Origin: Rhodospirillaceae bacterium
GTDB lineage: Bacteria; Pseudomonadota; Alphaproteobacteria; Dongiales; Dongiaceae
Direction of reading: 5' to 3'
NCBI GenBank assembly: GCA_016712715.1
Contig: JADJQM010000001.1
Location: forward strand, 186,001 to 250,000
Length of the DNA stretch: 64,000 nucleotides
The notes beneath the pieces are model-generated. The model was not told where the DNA came from. It saw nothing but the letters and a program-made list of their open reading frames with translations, and did no database searches. Shown one piece after another: positions 18,279 to 27,676 of this stretch. A program made the translations under genes and the position numbers. Position 1 is the stretch's first letter. Every line of letters starts with the position of its first letter.

Positions 18279-19175
18279 TCAGACCATCTCGCCGATCAGC
18301 TTCTGGTCGATGGCCTGCTTGCGGATCGCGCGCTGGATCTTGTCGAAGGCGCGCACCTCGATCTGGCGGACGCGTTCGCGGCTGATGCCGAACTCGGTCG
18401 AAAGATCCTCGAGCGTCGTCGGTTCGTCCTTCAGGCGGCGTTCCACCAGGATCTTGCGCTCGCGCGGCGTCAAGGTCAGCATTGCCTTGTCCAGCAGCTT
18501 CTTGCGCATGCCGAATTCCTGGTCGTCGGCGACGCGGGTCTCCTGGCTCTCGGTCTCGTCGACCAGCCAATCCTGCCACTCGCCTTCGCCGTCGATGCGC
18601 AAGGGTGCGTTCAGGGAATGATCCGGTGCCATCAGGCGGCGGTTCATGTCGATGACGTCGCTTTCGCTGACCTTGAGGCGCGTCGCCACTTCGGTCACGT
18701 TCTCCGGCGTCATGTCGCCTTCTTCCAGCGCCTTGATCTGACCTTTGACGCGGCGGAGATTGAAGAACAGCTTCTTCTGCGCAGCCGTGGTGCCGAGCTT
18801 CACCAGCGACCACGAATGCAGGATGTATTCCTGGATGGCGGCGCGGATCCACCACATGGCATAGGTCGCCAGGCGGAAGCCGCGCTCGGGATCGAAGCGC
18901 TTCACCGCCTGCATCAGCCCGACATTGCCCTCGGAGATGACTTCCGACATGGGCAGGCCATAGCCGCGATAACCCATGGCGATCTTCGCCACGAGCCTTA
19001 GATGGCTGGTCACCATGCGGTGCGCCGCTTCCGGGTCCTGGTGCTCCTGCCAGCGTTTGGCCAGCATGAATTCTTCCGTGGGTTCCAGCATCGGGAACTT
19101 GCGGATTTCCGAGAGGTATCGGCCCAGGCTGTTCTCGCCAACAAGGGCGGGAAGTGTCGTCGTCGCAGTTGCCAT
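18279..19175 (-). CDS. rpoH: RNA polymerase heat-shock sigma factor RpoH (sigma32)
   Basis: This 298-residue protein starts at ATG 19175 (MATATTTLPALVGEN). Region 2 includes SEGNVGLMQAVKRFDPERGF and RLATYAMWWIRAAIQEYIL. The RpoH-specific box is QKKLFFNLRR. Region 4 holds TLTPRERKILVERRLKDEP and EFGISRERVRQIEVRAFDK. RpoH directs transcription of chaperone and protease genes after heat shock. It is probably autoregulated from the heat-shock-type promoter at 19295-19325, with a leader of about 115 nt. rluD lies just upstream on the same strand. Confidence 0.97.
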   Translation of the reverse strand: MATATTTLPALVGENSLGRYLSEIRKFPMLEPTEEFMLAKRWQEHQDPEAAHRMVTSHLRLVAKIAMGYRGYGLPMSEVISEGNVGLMQAVKRFDPERGFRLATYAMWWIRAAIQEYILHSWSLVKLGTTAAQKKLFFNLRRVKGQIKALEEGDMTPENVTEVATRLKVSESDVIDMNRRLMAPDHSLNAPLRIDGEGEWQDWLVDETESQETRVADDQEFGMRKKLLDKAMLTLTPRERKILVERRLKDEPTTLEDLSTEFGISRERVRQIEVRAFDKIQRAIRKQAIDQKLIGEMV

Positions 19176-19294
19176 CTTTTTCCCCAGTCCACCATTCGAT
19201 CTGCCGACTGTGGCGCCCAATCTTGGCGGCTTTAAGGCATTCAGCGCCCCCAAGCCGCCCTAAGTCCTACCGGGCAAGTCGGTTATAGATATAA

Positions 19295-19325
19295 TTAAAA
19301 TAGGTTAACGAAGTCGGGTTTCAAG
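19295..19325 (-). promoter_or_regulatory. Alphaproteobacterial heat-shock (sigma32) promoter of rpoH
   Basis: On the minus strand CTTG (19325-19322) is followed after exactly 17 bp by CCTATTT (from 19304). This matches the alphaproteobacterial heat-shock consensus CTTG-N17/18-CYTATNT. The same CTTGAA also works as a sigma32 -35 of the E. coli type. Its place upstream of rpoH implies autoregulation, known for Caulobacter rpoH. Confidence 0.65.
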
Positions 19326-19355
19326 TCCCTGTGATTTACTTAACAGATCAAGGAG

Positions 19356-20336
19356 TTACTTTGTTCCGAGCTGCTCCAACAAGTCGGCAAGATCGGCTGG
19401 TATCTCCGACTCCCACTCCATATACGCACCGGTGCGGGGATGGGTTACACCCAGGATGGCGGCATGGAGTGCCTGGCGCGGGAAGGCCTTGGCCGCGGCC
19501 CTGGCGGTGTCGGAAAGCTGCGCCCGCCTTGCGATCGTGGCCCGCCCATAAGTCTGGTCGCCGATGAGCGGATGGCCGATATGGGTCATGTGGACACGGA
19601 TCTGATGCGTCCGCCCAGTTTCCAGCCGGCATTCGACCAGCGAAGCGCCGAGGCCGTAGACCTGCTCGACCTGGTAATGGGTGACGGCATCCTTGCCGAG
19701 CCGGTTGACCACCGCCATGCGCTGCCGGTGCACGGGATGCCTGCCGATCAGCGTCTCGATCGTGCCGGCCTTGGGGCTGGGCAGGCCCCAGACCGCGCAT
19801 TTATAGGCCCGGGTGATGTCATGGGCGGCGAAGGCTTCCGAGAGCGCATGGTGTGCGGCATCGTTCTTCGCCGCAATGAGCAAGCCGCTGGTATCCTTGT
19901 CAATTCGGTGGACGATGCCAGGCCGTTTCACGCCGCCGATCCCGGACAGGCTGTCGCCACAATGGGCGATGAGCGCGTTGACCAAGGTCATGTCGGGGTT
20001 GCCGGGGGCAGGGTGGACCACCATCCCGGCCGGTTTGTCGATGACGATGATGTCGGCGTCCTCGTAATGGATATCGAGGTCGATGTGCTGGCCGAGCGGC
20101 ACGGGCGGCGTCGCATCCGGCACAGTGAGCGCGAAGACCTGGCCCGGTTTGACCCGGTAGCTGGCGTCGTCTATGGTCGCGCCGGTTTCGCCAAAGCGGA
20201 GATTACCCCCTTCGATCAAGGCCTTGATGCGGCTCCGCGACATCTCGGGGATGAGCGCCGTCAGCGCCCGGTCGAGGCGCTCGCCGGCGGCCTCTTCAGG
20301 GATGTTGAGCTGGAGCGGGGTGGGGTAATCGGTCAT
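19356..20336 (-). CDS. rluD: RluA-family 23S rRNA pseudouridine synthase
   Basis: This 326-residue protein has an N-terminal S4 RNA-binding domain (about 17-75, GERLDRALTALIPEMSRSRI) and a catalytic domain with HRIDKDTSGLL, the nucleophile being Asp146. Further family motifs are KPAGMVVHPAPGN and ETGRTHQIRVHM. RluD makes pseudouridines at helix 69 of 23S rRNA. The RluD assignment rests on length, S4 domain and overall pattern; RluA/C specificity cannot be fully excluded. It precedes rpoH on the same strand, a common alphaproteobacterial order. The divergent DUF6476 gene begins only 14 bp away. Confidence 0.9.
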   Translation of the reverse strand: MTDYPTPLQLNIPEEAAGERLDRALTALIPEMSRSRIKALIEGGNLRFGETGATIDDASYRVKPGQVFALTVPDATPPVPLGQHIDLDIHYEDADIIVIDKPAGMVVHPAPGNPDMTLVNALIAHCGDSLSGIGGVKRPGIVHRIDKDTSGLLIAAKNDAAHHALSEAFAAHDITRAYKCAVWGLPSPKAGTIETLIGRHPVHRQRMAVVNRLGKDAVTHYQVEQVYGLGASLVECRLETGRTHQIRVHMTHIGHPLIGDQTYGRATIARRAQLSDTARAAAKAFPRQALHAAILGVTHPRTGAYMEWESEIPADLADLLEQLGTK

Positions 20337-20350
20337 TTCAAGGGTGCCAT

Positions 20351-20659
20351 ATGGATCATGTCAGCAGGGAAGTACCCCGCCAGATGCTGGTACTCAAGAC
20401 ATTGGTGATCGGCTTTGCCGTCCTCCTCCTCGTGGCGGCGGTGACCTTGATCGCTTTTGGCGCCAATCGTCTGGGCGGGACGGGCTTCGATCTCACCAAA
20501 TTGGAGGTGCCGGCCGGCTGCCGGGTCGAGCAGATGACGGCCGAGGGCGACCGCCTGATCCTCTCCATCGGTGGCCGCGACGATTGCCGCCAGGTGCTGA
20601 TCGCGGATATGAAGAGCGGCCAGATGATCGGCCAATTCGACCTCACTTCCCCCCAATAA
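20351..20659 (+). CDS. DUF6476 family membrane protein
   Basis: This 102-residue protein has one N-terminal membrane helix (LVLKTLVIGFAVLLLVAAVTL, about 13-33) and a small extracytoplasmic domain with two cysteines (PAGCRVEQM and GRDDCRQVLI). It matches the small DUF6476 family found beside rluD in alphaproteobacteria. Function is unknown. It is divergent from rluD with a 14-bp gap, so their promoters must overlap the neighbouring coding sequences. Confidence 0.8.
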   Translation: MDHVSREVPRQMLVLKTLVIGFAVLLLVAAVTLIAFGANRLGGTGFDLTKLEVPAGCRVEQMTAEGDRLILSIGGRDDCRQVLIADMKSGQMIGQFDLTSPQ

Positions 20660-20679
20660 ATCCACCCGAGAGCAGCACC

Positions 20680-21723
20680 ATGAATTTCTGCAGCGACAAT
20701 GTGGCCGGCATCGCCCCTGAGATCATGGCGGCGATTGAGAAGGCCAACCAGGGCGCCATGCCGTCCTACGGCGCCGACGCGATCACCGCGCGGGTCGAGC
20801 AGCGCCTCTCCGAAATCTTCGAGCGCGAGGTCGCGGCCTTCCCGGTCGTCACCGGCACCTCGGCCAATGCGCTGGCCCTCTCCACGCTGACGCCGCCCTA
20901 TGGCGCCATCTACTGCCATCCCGAAGCGCATATCATGGTCGATGAATGCGGCGCGCCCGAGCTTTACACGGGCGGTGCCAAGCTGGTGCCGATCGCCGGT
21001 GCCGGCGGCAAGCTCAGCGCCGGCGCGGTTGCCGATGCGCTCGACAATGCACGCGCCGGCGATGTGCATCACGTACAGCCGGCCGCCATCAGCCTGACCC
21101 AGGCCAGCGAGTGCGGCACCGCCTATACCGCGACCGAAGTTGCAGCCATCGGCGAGATCGCCCGGCACCACAAGGTCAAGCTGCACATGGACGGCGCGCG
21201 CTTTGCCAATGCGGTGGCGCATCTCAATGTCAGCCCGGCGCAGATGACCTGGCAGGCCGGTGTCGATGTGCTCTCCTTCGGCGCCACCAAGAACGGGGCG
21301 CTCGCGGCCGAGGTGGTGGTGTTCTTCGACAAGGCGCTCGCCGAGACCTTCGGCTTCCGCCGCAAGCGGGCAGGGCACCTCATTTCCAAGATGCGCTTTG
21401 TCTCCGCCCAGCTCGATGCCTATTTCGAGAACGATCTGTGGCTGACGCTCGCCCGCCACGCCAATGCCATGGCGCAGCGCCTGGTGGGCGGGCTCAAACC
21501 CATCCCCGGCGTCCAGCTGCTGCACCCGGTCGAGGCCAATGAGATCTTCATCCGCCTGCCGCTTGAGATCGTCGCTGGCCTCCGCAAGGCCGGCTTCGAT
21601 TTCTACGATTGGCCAGGTGCCGCGCCGGGCACGATCCGGCTGGTCACCAGCTTCGCCACGGCGGCCAAGGATGTGGAGGCCTTCATCCAGACCGCCAACA
21701 AGCTCGTGAAGGTAGCAAGCTAG
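20680..21723 (+). CDS. Low-specificity L-threonine aldolase
   Basis: This 347-residue fold-type I PLP enzyme starts MNFCSDNVAGIAPEIMAAI. HMDGARFANAVAHL contains the PLP-contacting Asp, and VLSFGATKNGALAAEVVVFF contains the Schiff-base lysine. It cleaves threonine/allo-threonine to glycine and acetaldehyde. The ATG at 20680 was chosen from the family N-terminus; a longer open frame upstream overlaps DUF6476. It ends about 100 bp before ilvD, with no clear terminator between them. Confidence 0.92.
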   Translation: MNFCSDNVAGIAPEIMAAIEKANQGAMPSYGADAITARVEQRLSEIFEREVAAFPVVTGTSANALALSTLTPPYGAIYCHPEAHIMVDECGAPELYTGGAKLVPIAGAGGKLSAGAVADALDNARAGDVHHVQPAAISLTQASECGTAYTATEVAAIGEIARHHKVKLHMDGARFANAVAHLNVSPAQMTWQAGVDVLSFGATKNGALAAEVVVFFDKALAETFGFRRKRAGHLISKMRFVSAQLDAYFENDLWLTLARHANAMAQRLVGGLKPIPGVQLLHPVEANEIFIRLPLEIVAGLRKAGFDFYDWPGAAPGTIRLVTSFATAAKDVEAFIQTANKLVKVAS

Positions 21724-21825
21724 TCCATGCAGATAGCGGGGAGCCGCATGGCGAAACCGCATTTGTGATACCACCGACCCTATGAACTAATCCGGCCAAA
21801 GACCGATCTCCAGGAGTACGAGACC

Positions 21826-23676
21826 ATGCCCGCATATCGTTCCCGCACGACTACGCACGGCCGCAATATGGCCGGCGCCCGCGGCCTGTGGCGTGCCACG
21901 GGTATGAAGGATGGGGATTTCGGCAAGCCGATCATCGCGGTGGTGAATTCCTTCACCCAGTTCGTGCCGGGCCATGTCCATTTGAAGGACCTTGGGCAGA
22001 TGGTCGCGCGCGAGATCGAGGCGGCGGGTGGTGTGGCCAAGGAGTTCAACACGATCGCGGTCGATGACGGCATTGCCATGGGCCATGACGGCATGCTCTA
22101 CAGCCTGCCCTCGCGCGAACTCATCGCCGACAGCGTCGAATACATGGTCAACGCCCATTGCGCCGACGCCATGGTCTGCATCTCCAATTGCGACAAGATC
22201 ACGCCGGGCATGCTGATGGCGGCACTCCGCATCAACGTGCCGGTGGTGTTCGTCTCCGGCGGGCCGATGGAAGCCGGCAAGATCACGCTGAAGGGCAAGA
22301 AAGTGGCGCTCGATCTGGTCGACGCCATGGTGGCCGCGGCCGATGACAAATACAGCGATGCCGAGGTGGAATCGATCGAACGTTCGGCTTGCCCGACCTG
22401 CGGCTCCTGCTCCGGCATGTTCACCGCCAATTCGATGAACTGCCTCACGGAAGCCTTGGGTCTGTCGCTGCCGGGCAACGGTTCGACGCTCGCGACCCAT
22501 GCCGACCGCAAGAACCTTTTCCTGGAAGCCGGTCGTCTCATCGTCGACATCACCAAGCGCCATTACGAAGAGAATGACGAGAGCGTGCTGCCGCGCAACA
22601 TCGCGACCTTCAAGGCGTTCGAGAATGCGATGAGCCTCGACATCGCCATGGGCGGCTCGACCAACACGGTGCTCCATCTCCTGGCCGCCGCACATGAAGC
22701 CGGTGTGGCCTTCACCATGGAAGATATCGACCGCCTGTCACGGAAGGTGCCGTGCCTGTGCAAGGTGGCGCCCGCCAAATCCGACGTGCATATGGAAGAC
22801 GTGCACCGCGCCGGCGGCATCATGGGGATCCTGGGCGAACTCGACCGAGCCGGCCTGCTGCATGGCGAAGAGCCCACCGTCCATGCCGGCACGATGCGCG
22901 AGGCGCTGGCGCGCTGGGATATCCGCCAGTCGAACAGCGAGCCCGTGCAGCGCTTCTTAATGGCGGCGCCGGGTGGTGTGCCGCCACAAACCGCCTTCAG
23001 CCAGGCAGAGCGCTGGGACGCCCTCGATCTCGACCGCAGCGCTGGCGTCATCCGCGATGCTGAGCATGCCTTCTCCAAGGATGGCGGCCTCGCAGTCTTG
23101 AAGGGCAATCTGGCGCTCGACGGCTGCATCGTGAAGACGGCGGGTGTCGATGAGAGCATCCATGTTTTCGCCGGTCCCGCGCGCGTGTTCGAAAGCCAGG
23201 ACGATGCCGTCTCCGGCATCCTGCTGGGCTCGGTGAAGAGCGGCGACGTGGTGGTGATCCGCTATGAGGGACCGCGTGGCGGCCCCGGGATGCAGGAGAT
23301 GCTCTATCCCACCAGCTATCTGAAGTCGAAGGGGCTGGGCAAGGAATGCGCGCTCATCACCGACGGCCGCTTCTCGGGCGGCACTTCGGGCCTCTCGATC
23401 GGCCATGTCTCGCCGGAAGCGGCCGAAGGCGGCATGATCGGCCTGGTGGAGGAGGGCGACCGGATCGAGATCAACATCCCCAATCGCACAATCACGCTGG
23501 CGGTGCCGGAAGCGACCCTCGCCGCGCGTCGTGCGGCGATGGACGTGAAGGGCGCCCAGGGTTGGAAGCCCGCCGTGAAGCGCAACCGCAAGGTCTCCGA
23601 CGCGCTCAAGGTCTATGCCGCCTTCACCACCAGTGCGGCGCGCGGCGCCATCCGCGATGTGGACCAGCAGCGGTAG
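21826..23676 (+). CDS. ilvD: Dihydroxy-acid dehydratase
   Basis: This 616-residue protein has the full family length. Fe-S and Mg ligands lie in CISNCDKITPGM and ERSACPTCGSCSGMFTANSM. SLPGNGSTLATHADR and ITDGRFSGGTSGLSIGHVSP are also hallmarks. IlvD dehydrates 2,3-dihydroxy acids to 2-keto acids in isoleucine and valine synthesis, in the cytoplasm, and is oxygen-sensitive. AGGAG precedes the ATG at good distance. Confidence 0.97.
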   Translation: MPAYRSRTTTHGRNMAGARGLWRATGMKDGDFGKPIIAVVNSFTQFVPGHVHLKDLGQMVAREIEAAGGVAKEFNTIAVDDGIAMGHDGMLYSLPSRELIADSVEYMVNAHCADAMVCISNCDKITPGMLMAALRINVPVVFVSGGPMEAGKITLKGKKVALDLVDAMVAAADDKYSDAEVESIERSACPTCGSCSGMFTANSMNCLTEALGLSLPGNGSTLATHADRKNLFLEAGRLIVDITKRHYEENDESVLPRNIATFKAFENAMSLDIAMGGSTNTVLHLLAAAHEAGVAFTMEDIDRLSRKVPCLCKVAPAKSDVHMEDVHRAGGIMGILGELDRAGLLHGEEPTVHAGTMREALARWDIRQSNSEPVQRFLMAAPGGVPPQTAFSQAERWDALDLDRSAGVIRDAEHAFSKDGGLAVLKGNLALDGCIVKTAGVDESIHVFAGPARVFESQDDAVSGILLGSVKSGDVVVIRYEGPRGGPGMQEMLYPTSYLKSKGLGKECALITDGRFSGGTSGLSIGHVSPEAAEGGMIGLVEEGDRIEINIPNRTITLAVPEATLAARRAAMDVKGAQGWKPAVKRNRKVSDALKVYAAFTTSAARGAIRDVDQQR

Positions 23677-23817
23677 GAGCGGCCATCAGGAGTTGTCCGG
23701 GAGGTCAGGCGGGCTAAATAACCTAATCAGGCCAATCCATTAGATCGGGCTTGATCGAAAGCCGCCGATCCTCTAGAAGTTCGGCCGCCGCGACAGCCAC
23801 AAGTCGCCGGCCTCTGC

Positions 23818-23893
23818 GTCCCCATCGTCTAGTGGCCTAGGACACCAGCCTCTCACGTTGGTAACACGGGTTCAAATCCCGTTGGGGACGCCA
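23818..23893 (+). tRNA. tRNA-Glu (CTC)
   Basis: This 76-nt cloverleaf has acceptor strands GTCCCCA (23818-23824) and TGGGGAC (23883-23889), discriminator G and encoded CCA. The anticodon loop CTCTCAC carries CTC, reading GAG. The T arm holds GGTTCAAATCC. The flanks (23677-23817 and 23894-24133) contain nothing else I can recognise, and no integrase lies nearby. Confidence 0.95.
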
Positions 23894-24133
23894 AGCGCGC
23901 CGACCGTCGCTCGCTCCGCGGGCGAATTTTGCCTCGTAAATCCGCCAATACCTCACGGCCACTATCCCGAGCCGAGGCCCTTGGGTCGGTTTTTCCGATC
24001 TTTGGCTTTGGACTTTCGTAATTGGCAGGCGCTGGGCGCCCTGTTACTCGTCATCAATCGCAATATGTCGCCACGCAACTGCATCATGACGGTCGATGCC
24101 GTTCGAATGTGCCGGATTGAATGAGGAATCGCG

Positions 24134-25360
24134 ATGCAGGTTGAAAAGGTGGATACGCTCATCATCGGCGGGGGGCAGGCCGGGTTGGCGATGAGTGAGC
24201 ATCTCGGCAAGCGCGGCGTGCCGCACCTGATCCTCGAGCGGCACCGGATCGCCGAGCGCTGGCGGTCGGAGCGGTGGGATTCGCTCGTTGCCAACGGGCC
24301 GGCCTGGCATGATCGGTTTCCGAGCAAGACATTTGCCGACATCGATCCCGACAGCTTCGCTGCCAAGGACAAGGTCGTGGCCTATTTCGAGGAATTCGCC
24401 AAACAGATCTCGGCCCCGATCCGCTGCGGCGTCGAGGTGAAGGCGGTGCACCGCAAAGAAGACGGGTCCGGCTTCCTCGTCGAGACCTCGGCCGGAAGCA
24501 TTGATGCAGCCAACGTCGTGGCAGCGACCGGACCGTTCCAGCGTCCGATCATCCCGGCCGTCGTGCCGGCGGAGACGGGCATCCTGCAGATCCATTCCAA
24601 CGCCTACCGCAATCCAGGCCAGTTGCCCGAAGGTGCCGTGCTGGTGGTGGGGGCGGGGTCTTCCGGCGGGCAGATCGCCGACGAATTGCTGCGCGCGGGA
24701 AAGCGAGTCTATCTGTCCATCGGCCCGCATGACCGGCCGCCCAGGACCTATCGCGGCAAGGATTTCTGCTGGTGGCTGGGTGCGCTGGGCCTCTGGGATG
24801 CCAAGGCGCGCGAGCCTGGGATGGAGCATGTCACGATCTCGGTCAGCGGCGCCTATGGCGGCCACACCGTTGACTTCCGGCGCCTTGCCGCGCGCGGGAT
24901 GACATTGCTGGGACGGGCGGGGATGTTCAAGGACGGCGCGCTGCATTTCGCGCCTGATCTGGCGCGCAACATCGCGCAGGGTGATGCGAACTATCTCTCC
25001 GTGCTGAATGCGGCCGATGCCTATGCGAAGAAGAACGGGCTCGATCTTCCGGAAGAGCCGGAGGCCCGCAAGATGGAGCCGGATCCTGCCTGCGTCACCG
25101 ATCCCATTCTTGAGCTCAACCTGCGCGAGGCTGGTGTCAACTCGATCATCTGGGCGACCGGCTTTGCCCTCGATTTCAGCTGGCTGAAGGCGGGCACATA
25201 CGACGCCAAGGGCGTACCGCTGCACCAGCGTGGCGTCTCCGAGGTACCTGGTCTCTATTTCCTGGGGTTGAGCTGGCTGTCGCGGCGGGCGTCAGCGTTC
25301 ATCTGGGGCGTCTGGCACGATGCCGACTATCTGGCGGAGCAGATCGCCGCGCGCCGATGA
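24134..25360 (+). CDS. NAD(P)/FAD-dependent oxidoreductase (flavin monooxygenase-like)
   Basis: This 408-residue protein has two Rossmann dinucleotide motifs: FAD site LIIGGGQAGLAMSEHL at the N-terminus and NAD(P)H site VLVVGAGSSGGQIADELL near residue 175. NVVAATGPFQRPIIP and SIIWATGFALDFSWL are ATG-type motifs of flavin-containing monooxygenase and thioredoxin-reductase-like proteins. Substrate is unknown. It ends at a strong terminator shared with the convergent OmpA-like gene. Confidence 0.9.
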   Translation: MQVEKVDTLIIGGGQAGLAMSEHLGKRGVPHLILERHRIAERWRSERWDSLVANGPAWHDRFPSKTFADIDPDSFAAKDKVVAYFEEFAKQISAPIRCGVEVKAVHRKEDGSGFLVETSAGSIDAANVVAATGPFQRPIIPAVVPAETGILQIHSNAYRNPGQLPEGAVLVVGAGSSGGQIADELLRAGKRVYLSIGPHDRPPRTYRGKDFCWWLGALGLWDAKAREPGMEHVTISVSGAYGGHTVDFRRLAARGMTLLGRAGMFKDGALHFAPDLARNIAQGDANYLSVLNAADAYAKKNGLDLPEEPEARKMEPDPACVTDPILELNLREAGVNSIIWATGFALDFSWLKAGTYDAKGVPLHQRGVSEVPGLYFLGLSWLSRRASAFIWGVWHDADYLAEQIAARR

Positions 25361-25369
25361 CACACGAGG

Positions 25370-25397
25370 CACCGCGCCGGGATCACCCGGCGCGGTG
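25370..25397. terminator. Bidirectional terminator hairpin between convergent genes
   Basis: CACCGCGCCGGG and CCCGGCGCGGTG form a perfect 12-bp stem around an ATCA loop in the 44-bp gap between the flavoprotein and the OmpA-like gene. Confidence 0.7.
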
Positions 25398-25404
25398 GGA
25401 TGGC

Positions 25405-26337
25405 TTAGAAGCGGAAGCCGATCGTGGTATTGATGATGCCTTCGTCCATATCCCGGTTGAACGGGATGTCGTAGGCAAGCTTGGCGATGAAGGGGCCTGA
25501 GAGAAGGCCAACTTCCGGACCGGCGATGAAATCATCGTTGAAACCCGAGCCATAGAGATAGCCGAAGTTACCGCCGATATACGGACGGAAATCGTCACTA
25601 TCGCCCATGGTGAAATCCAGGCTGGCGACAGTGCGTCCGCCGAACCCGTCATTCGGCGTGTCGAAATGGTAGAAGCCGGCCTGCTCAGCGCCCACGGACA
25701 GCCAGGGCATGACAGGAACATCGACTGCGAAATTGAGGCCGCCAAGATGGCTGGTATGGCCGGCCTCATCTTCCAGATTAAAGCCGTAGAATCCACCTAG
25801 GCTGAAAATGCGATCGTGCTTCTTCTGGGGTGGCGGTGCCGCCTCAACGGGTGCGGGGGCAGGTGCCGGTGCTGGCGCCGGGGCGACCGCCGCGACCAGG
25901 GCCGGCGGCTGGTCGATCACGATTTCGACACGACGGTTGGCCTGTTCCGGCACCCCGTCAGGTGTCGCCACTGCGAGGTCGGTCTCGCCCACGGCTTCGC
26001 TGGTCAGCGCCGTAGCAGGTACGCCCTGGCGCAGAAGTTCGTCGGCGACTGCTTGTTCGCGACGTTCCGACAACGCTTGGTTATAGGCTGAGTTGCCCGA
26101 GGTATCGGTGTGGCCGCGGACTGCAATGCGGGCCGATCCGCTGCGCTGGAATTCCTGTGCCGCAGCTGCAATCACACCGAGAGCCTCGGAATCAAGGGTC
26201 GCCTGGTCGAATGCGAAATGGACGACAAAGGCGCCCGCATTCGCCTGGGCTGTTTGCAGGAGGGCGGAGTCCTCGGCCATCGCTGCGCCTGTCGAGGACA
26301 TCAAGCCAACGACACATAGGGCCAAAACGCGTTTCAT
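25405..26337 (-). CDS. OmpA-like outer membrane protein with inverted domain order
   Basis: This 310-residue protein has a signal peptide (cleavage near AAMAED, residue 22). An OmpA-like peptidoglycan-binding domain follows at about 35-145, with IAVRGHTDTSGNSAYNQALS and EQANRRVEIVID. A proline/alanine linker (about 150-172) leads to a C-terminal segment of alternating amphipathic strands that ends in aromatic GFRF, as in outer-membrane beta barrels. In classical OmpA the barrel is N-terminal, so the order here is reversed. It probably links the outer membrane to peptidoglycan. Confidence 0.85.
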   Translation of the reverse strand: MKRVLALCVVGLMSSTGAAMAEDSALLQTAQANAGAFVVHFAFDQATLDSEALGVIAAAAQEFQRSGSARIAVRGHTDTSGNSAYNQALSERREQAVADELLRQGVPATALTSEAVGETDLAVATPDGVPEQANRRVEIVIDQPPALVAAVAPAPAPAPAPAPVEAAPPPQKKHDRIFSLGGFYGFNLEDEAGHTSHLGGLNFAVDVPVMPWLSVGAEQAGFYHFDTPNDGFGGRTVASLDFTMGDSDDFRPYIGGNFGYLYGSGFNDDFIAGPEVGLLSGPFIAKLAYDIPFNRDMDEGIINTTIGFRF

Positions 26338-26562
26338 TGAATTCTCCTGCTACTCATGAAGGCAAAACTAGAAGCGGAGAATTTCCCCCATGCGCAAAAG
26401 GCGCATGACGCCAGCAATCGCAAAATGGTTGGCCAGGGTCGGTTACCGCTACGATCTGTTAACCACGGAGGCGCGGATTTGTTCCAGGCGAGCTAGCACA
26501 GTCTTTCCAACGCGCTGTCCGTTCAGCAGGGCATGCCCAGGAACTGAAGCCCAGCTGTCGGG

Positions 26563-27423
26563 CTATTCCGGCAGGTCGGAGATCGTGTTGAGCGCCCGTT
26601 GCAGCGACGTTGGCTTCGCCTTGGCGCCGAACGAGTCCTTGAAGATCTTGCCCACGGCGTCTGAGCGATAGAGATGGCTGACGGCGCGGTCCACCGCGAG
26701 GCGCAGAGCATTGTCGCGATGGGGCAGTCCCAATGCATAGGGTTCGATCGTCAGAAACTGTCGGCGAGAAGCAGTTTCTGCGGCAAGGTGCGGGCGTCCA
26801 GCAAGTACATCAGGATGGTACGGTCGGAAGGATAGGCCGAGACCTCACCGGCCTCCAAAGCAGCAAGGCCTTCGTCATGGGTCTTGGCGAGGACGACATC
26901 CGCCGACAGCTTCCTGTCCTTCAGGGTGGTACGCAACGCCACCTCAGTCGTGGTGCCGCCGAGCACGCCAACCTTCTTGCCGGCAAGTGCCTCAAGGTCC
27001 TTTGGACCGTCACTCTGAATGGCGAGGCCCGCACCGCTGACGAAGGTGGGCAGCGAAAGATAGATGGCCGCGCGCTGGATCAGGTAGTTGTCGTGGCCTC
27101 GCAGAGGAGGTCGGCGTCGCCCTTTGCGATCGCGTCGAAGCGGTTCTCTGCCGTCACCGGCATATACGCGATCTTGGGATCTGGCAGTTTCAGATCGACC
27201 TTGATCTGCGCAGCAACGGCCTGGCAGAGCGCCACGGAGTAGCCGGTGTAAGCACCGTCCGTGCCCTTGGATGAGAAGGGGGGAGCATCGGCCCGGACTG
27301 CAAGGCGGATGGTCGCGTCCTTCTTGATCTGCTCCAGCACATCGGCTGACGCCGCGGCGGCTGCCGTCAAAACAAGGGCGTCGTGAGGGCAAGAGCATGC
27401 AAGCAGGTGAAGCTGACCGTCAT
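26563..27423 (-). pseudogene. Amino-acid ABC transporter substrate-binding protein (SBP_bac_3), frameshifted
   Basis: Conceptual translation gives about 287 residues. ATG 27423 follows GGGAGGT and opens a signal peptide (MTVSFTCLHALALTT, then LVLTAAAAASADVL). The core reads IRLAVRADAPPFSSKG, then ENRFDAIAKGDADLLCEATT, then GKKVGVLGGTTTEVALRTTL, and the end is NTISDLPE at 26563. Frame changes occur near 27378, 27083 and 26754-26757, each repaired by adding one base. Three such breaks in an otherwise clean gene suggest sequencing errors rather than decay. No permease or ATPase genes adjoin it, so it may be an orphan receptor or a periplasmic enzyme-like homologue. Confidence 0.8.
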
Positions 27424-27676
27424 TTCGTACCTCCCGTTTCAAGTGCCGGCAATTGTGACATCAGTCCTTCATGGCGATCGTTCTGACCGTTGAAGTTTGG
27501 GAAACCGCCGGTGGCTGCGCACTATCCCTAAATGGTGCTCCTGACGTTCCCAACATGTTCCCGCAATTTTAACACTGTGACGGCGCGCACAGTCTCGGCA
27601 TTTGGCCGTCGCGCGCCTTGAACCTTTTGTCACTTGACCCACTTGGAGGCCCAGGCCCCTAGCTGCGGAGTGCGCC

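Noticed and set aside
23818..23893. tRNA-Glu as an integration site for a mobile element
   Set aside because: No integrase, no direct repeat of the tRNA 3' end and no foreign-looking genes nearby.
26563..27423. True pseudogenisation of the amino-acid-binding protein
   Set aside because: Signal peptide, ribosome-binding site and all conserved blocks are intact, and each of three breaks is repaired by one base; errors in the sequence are more likely.
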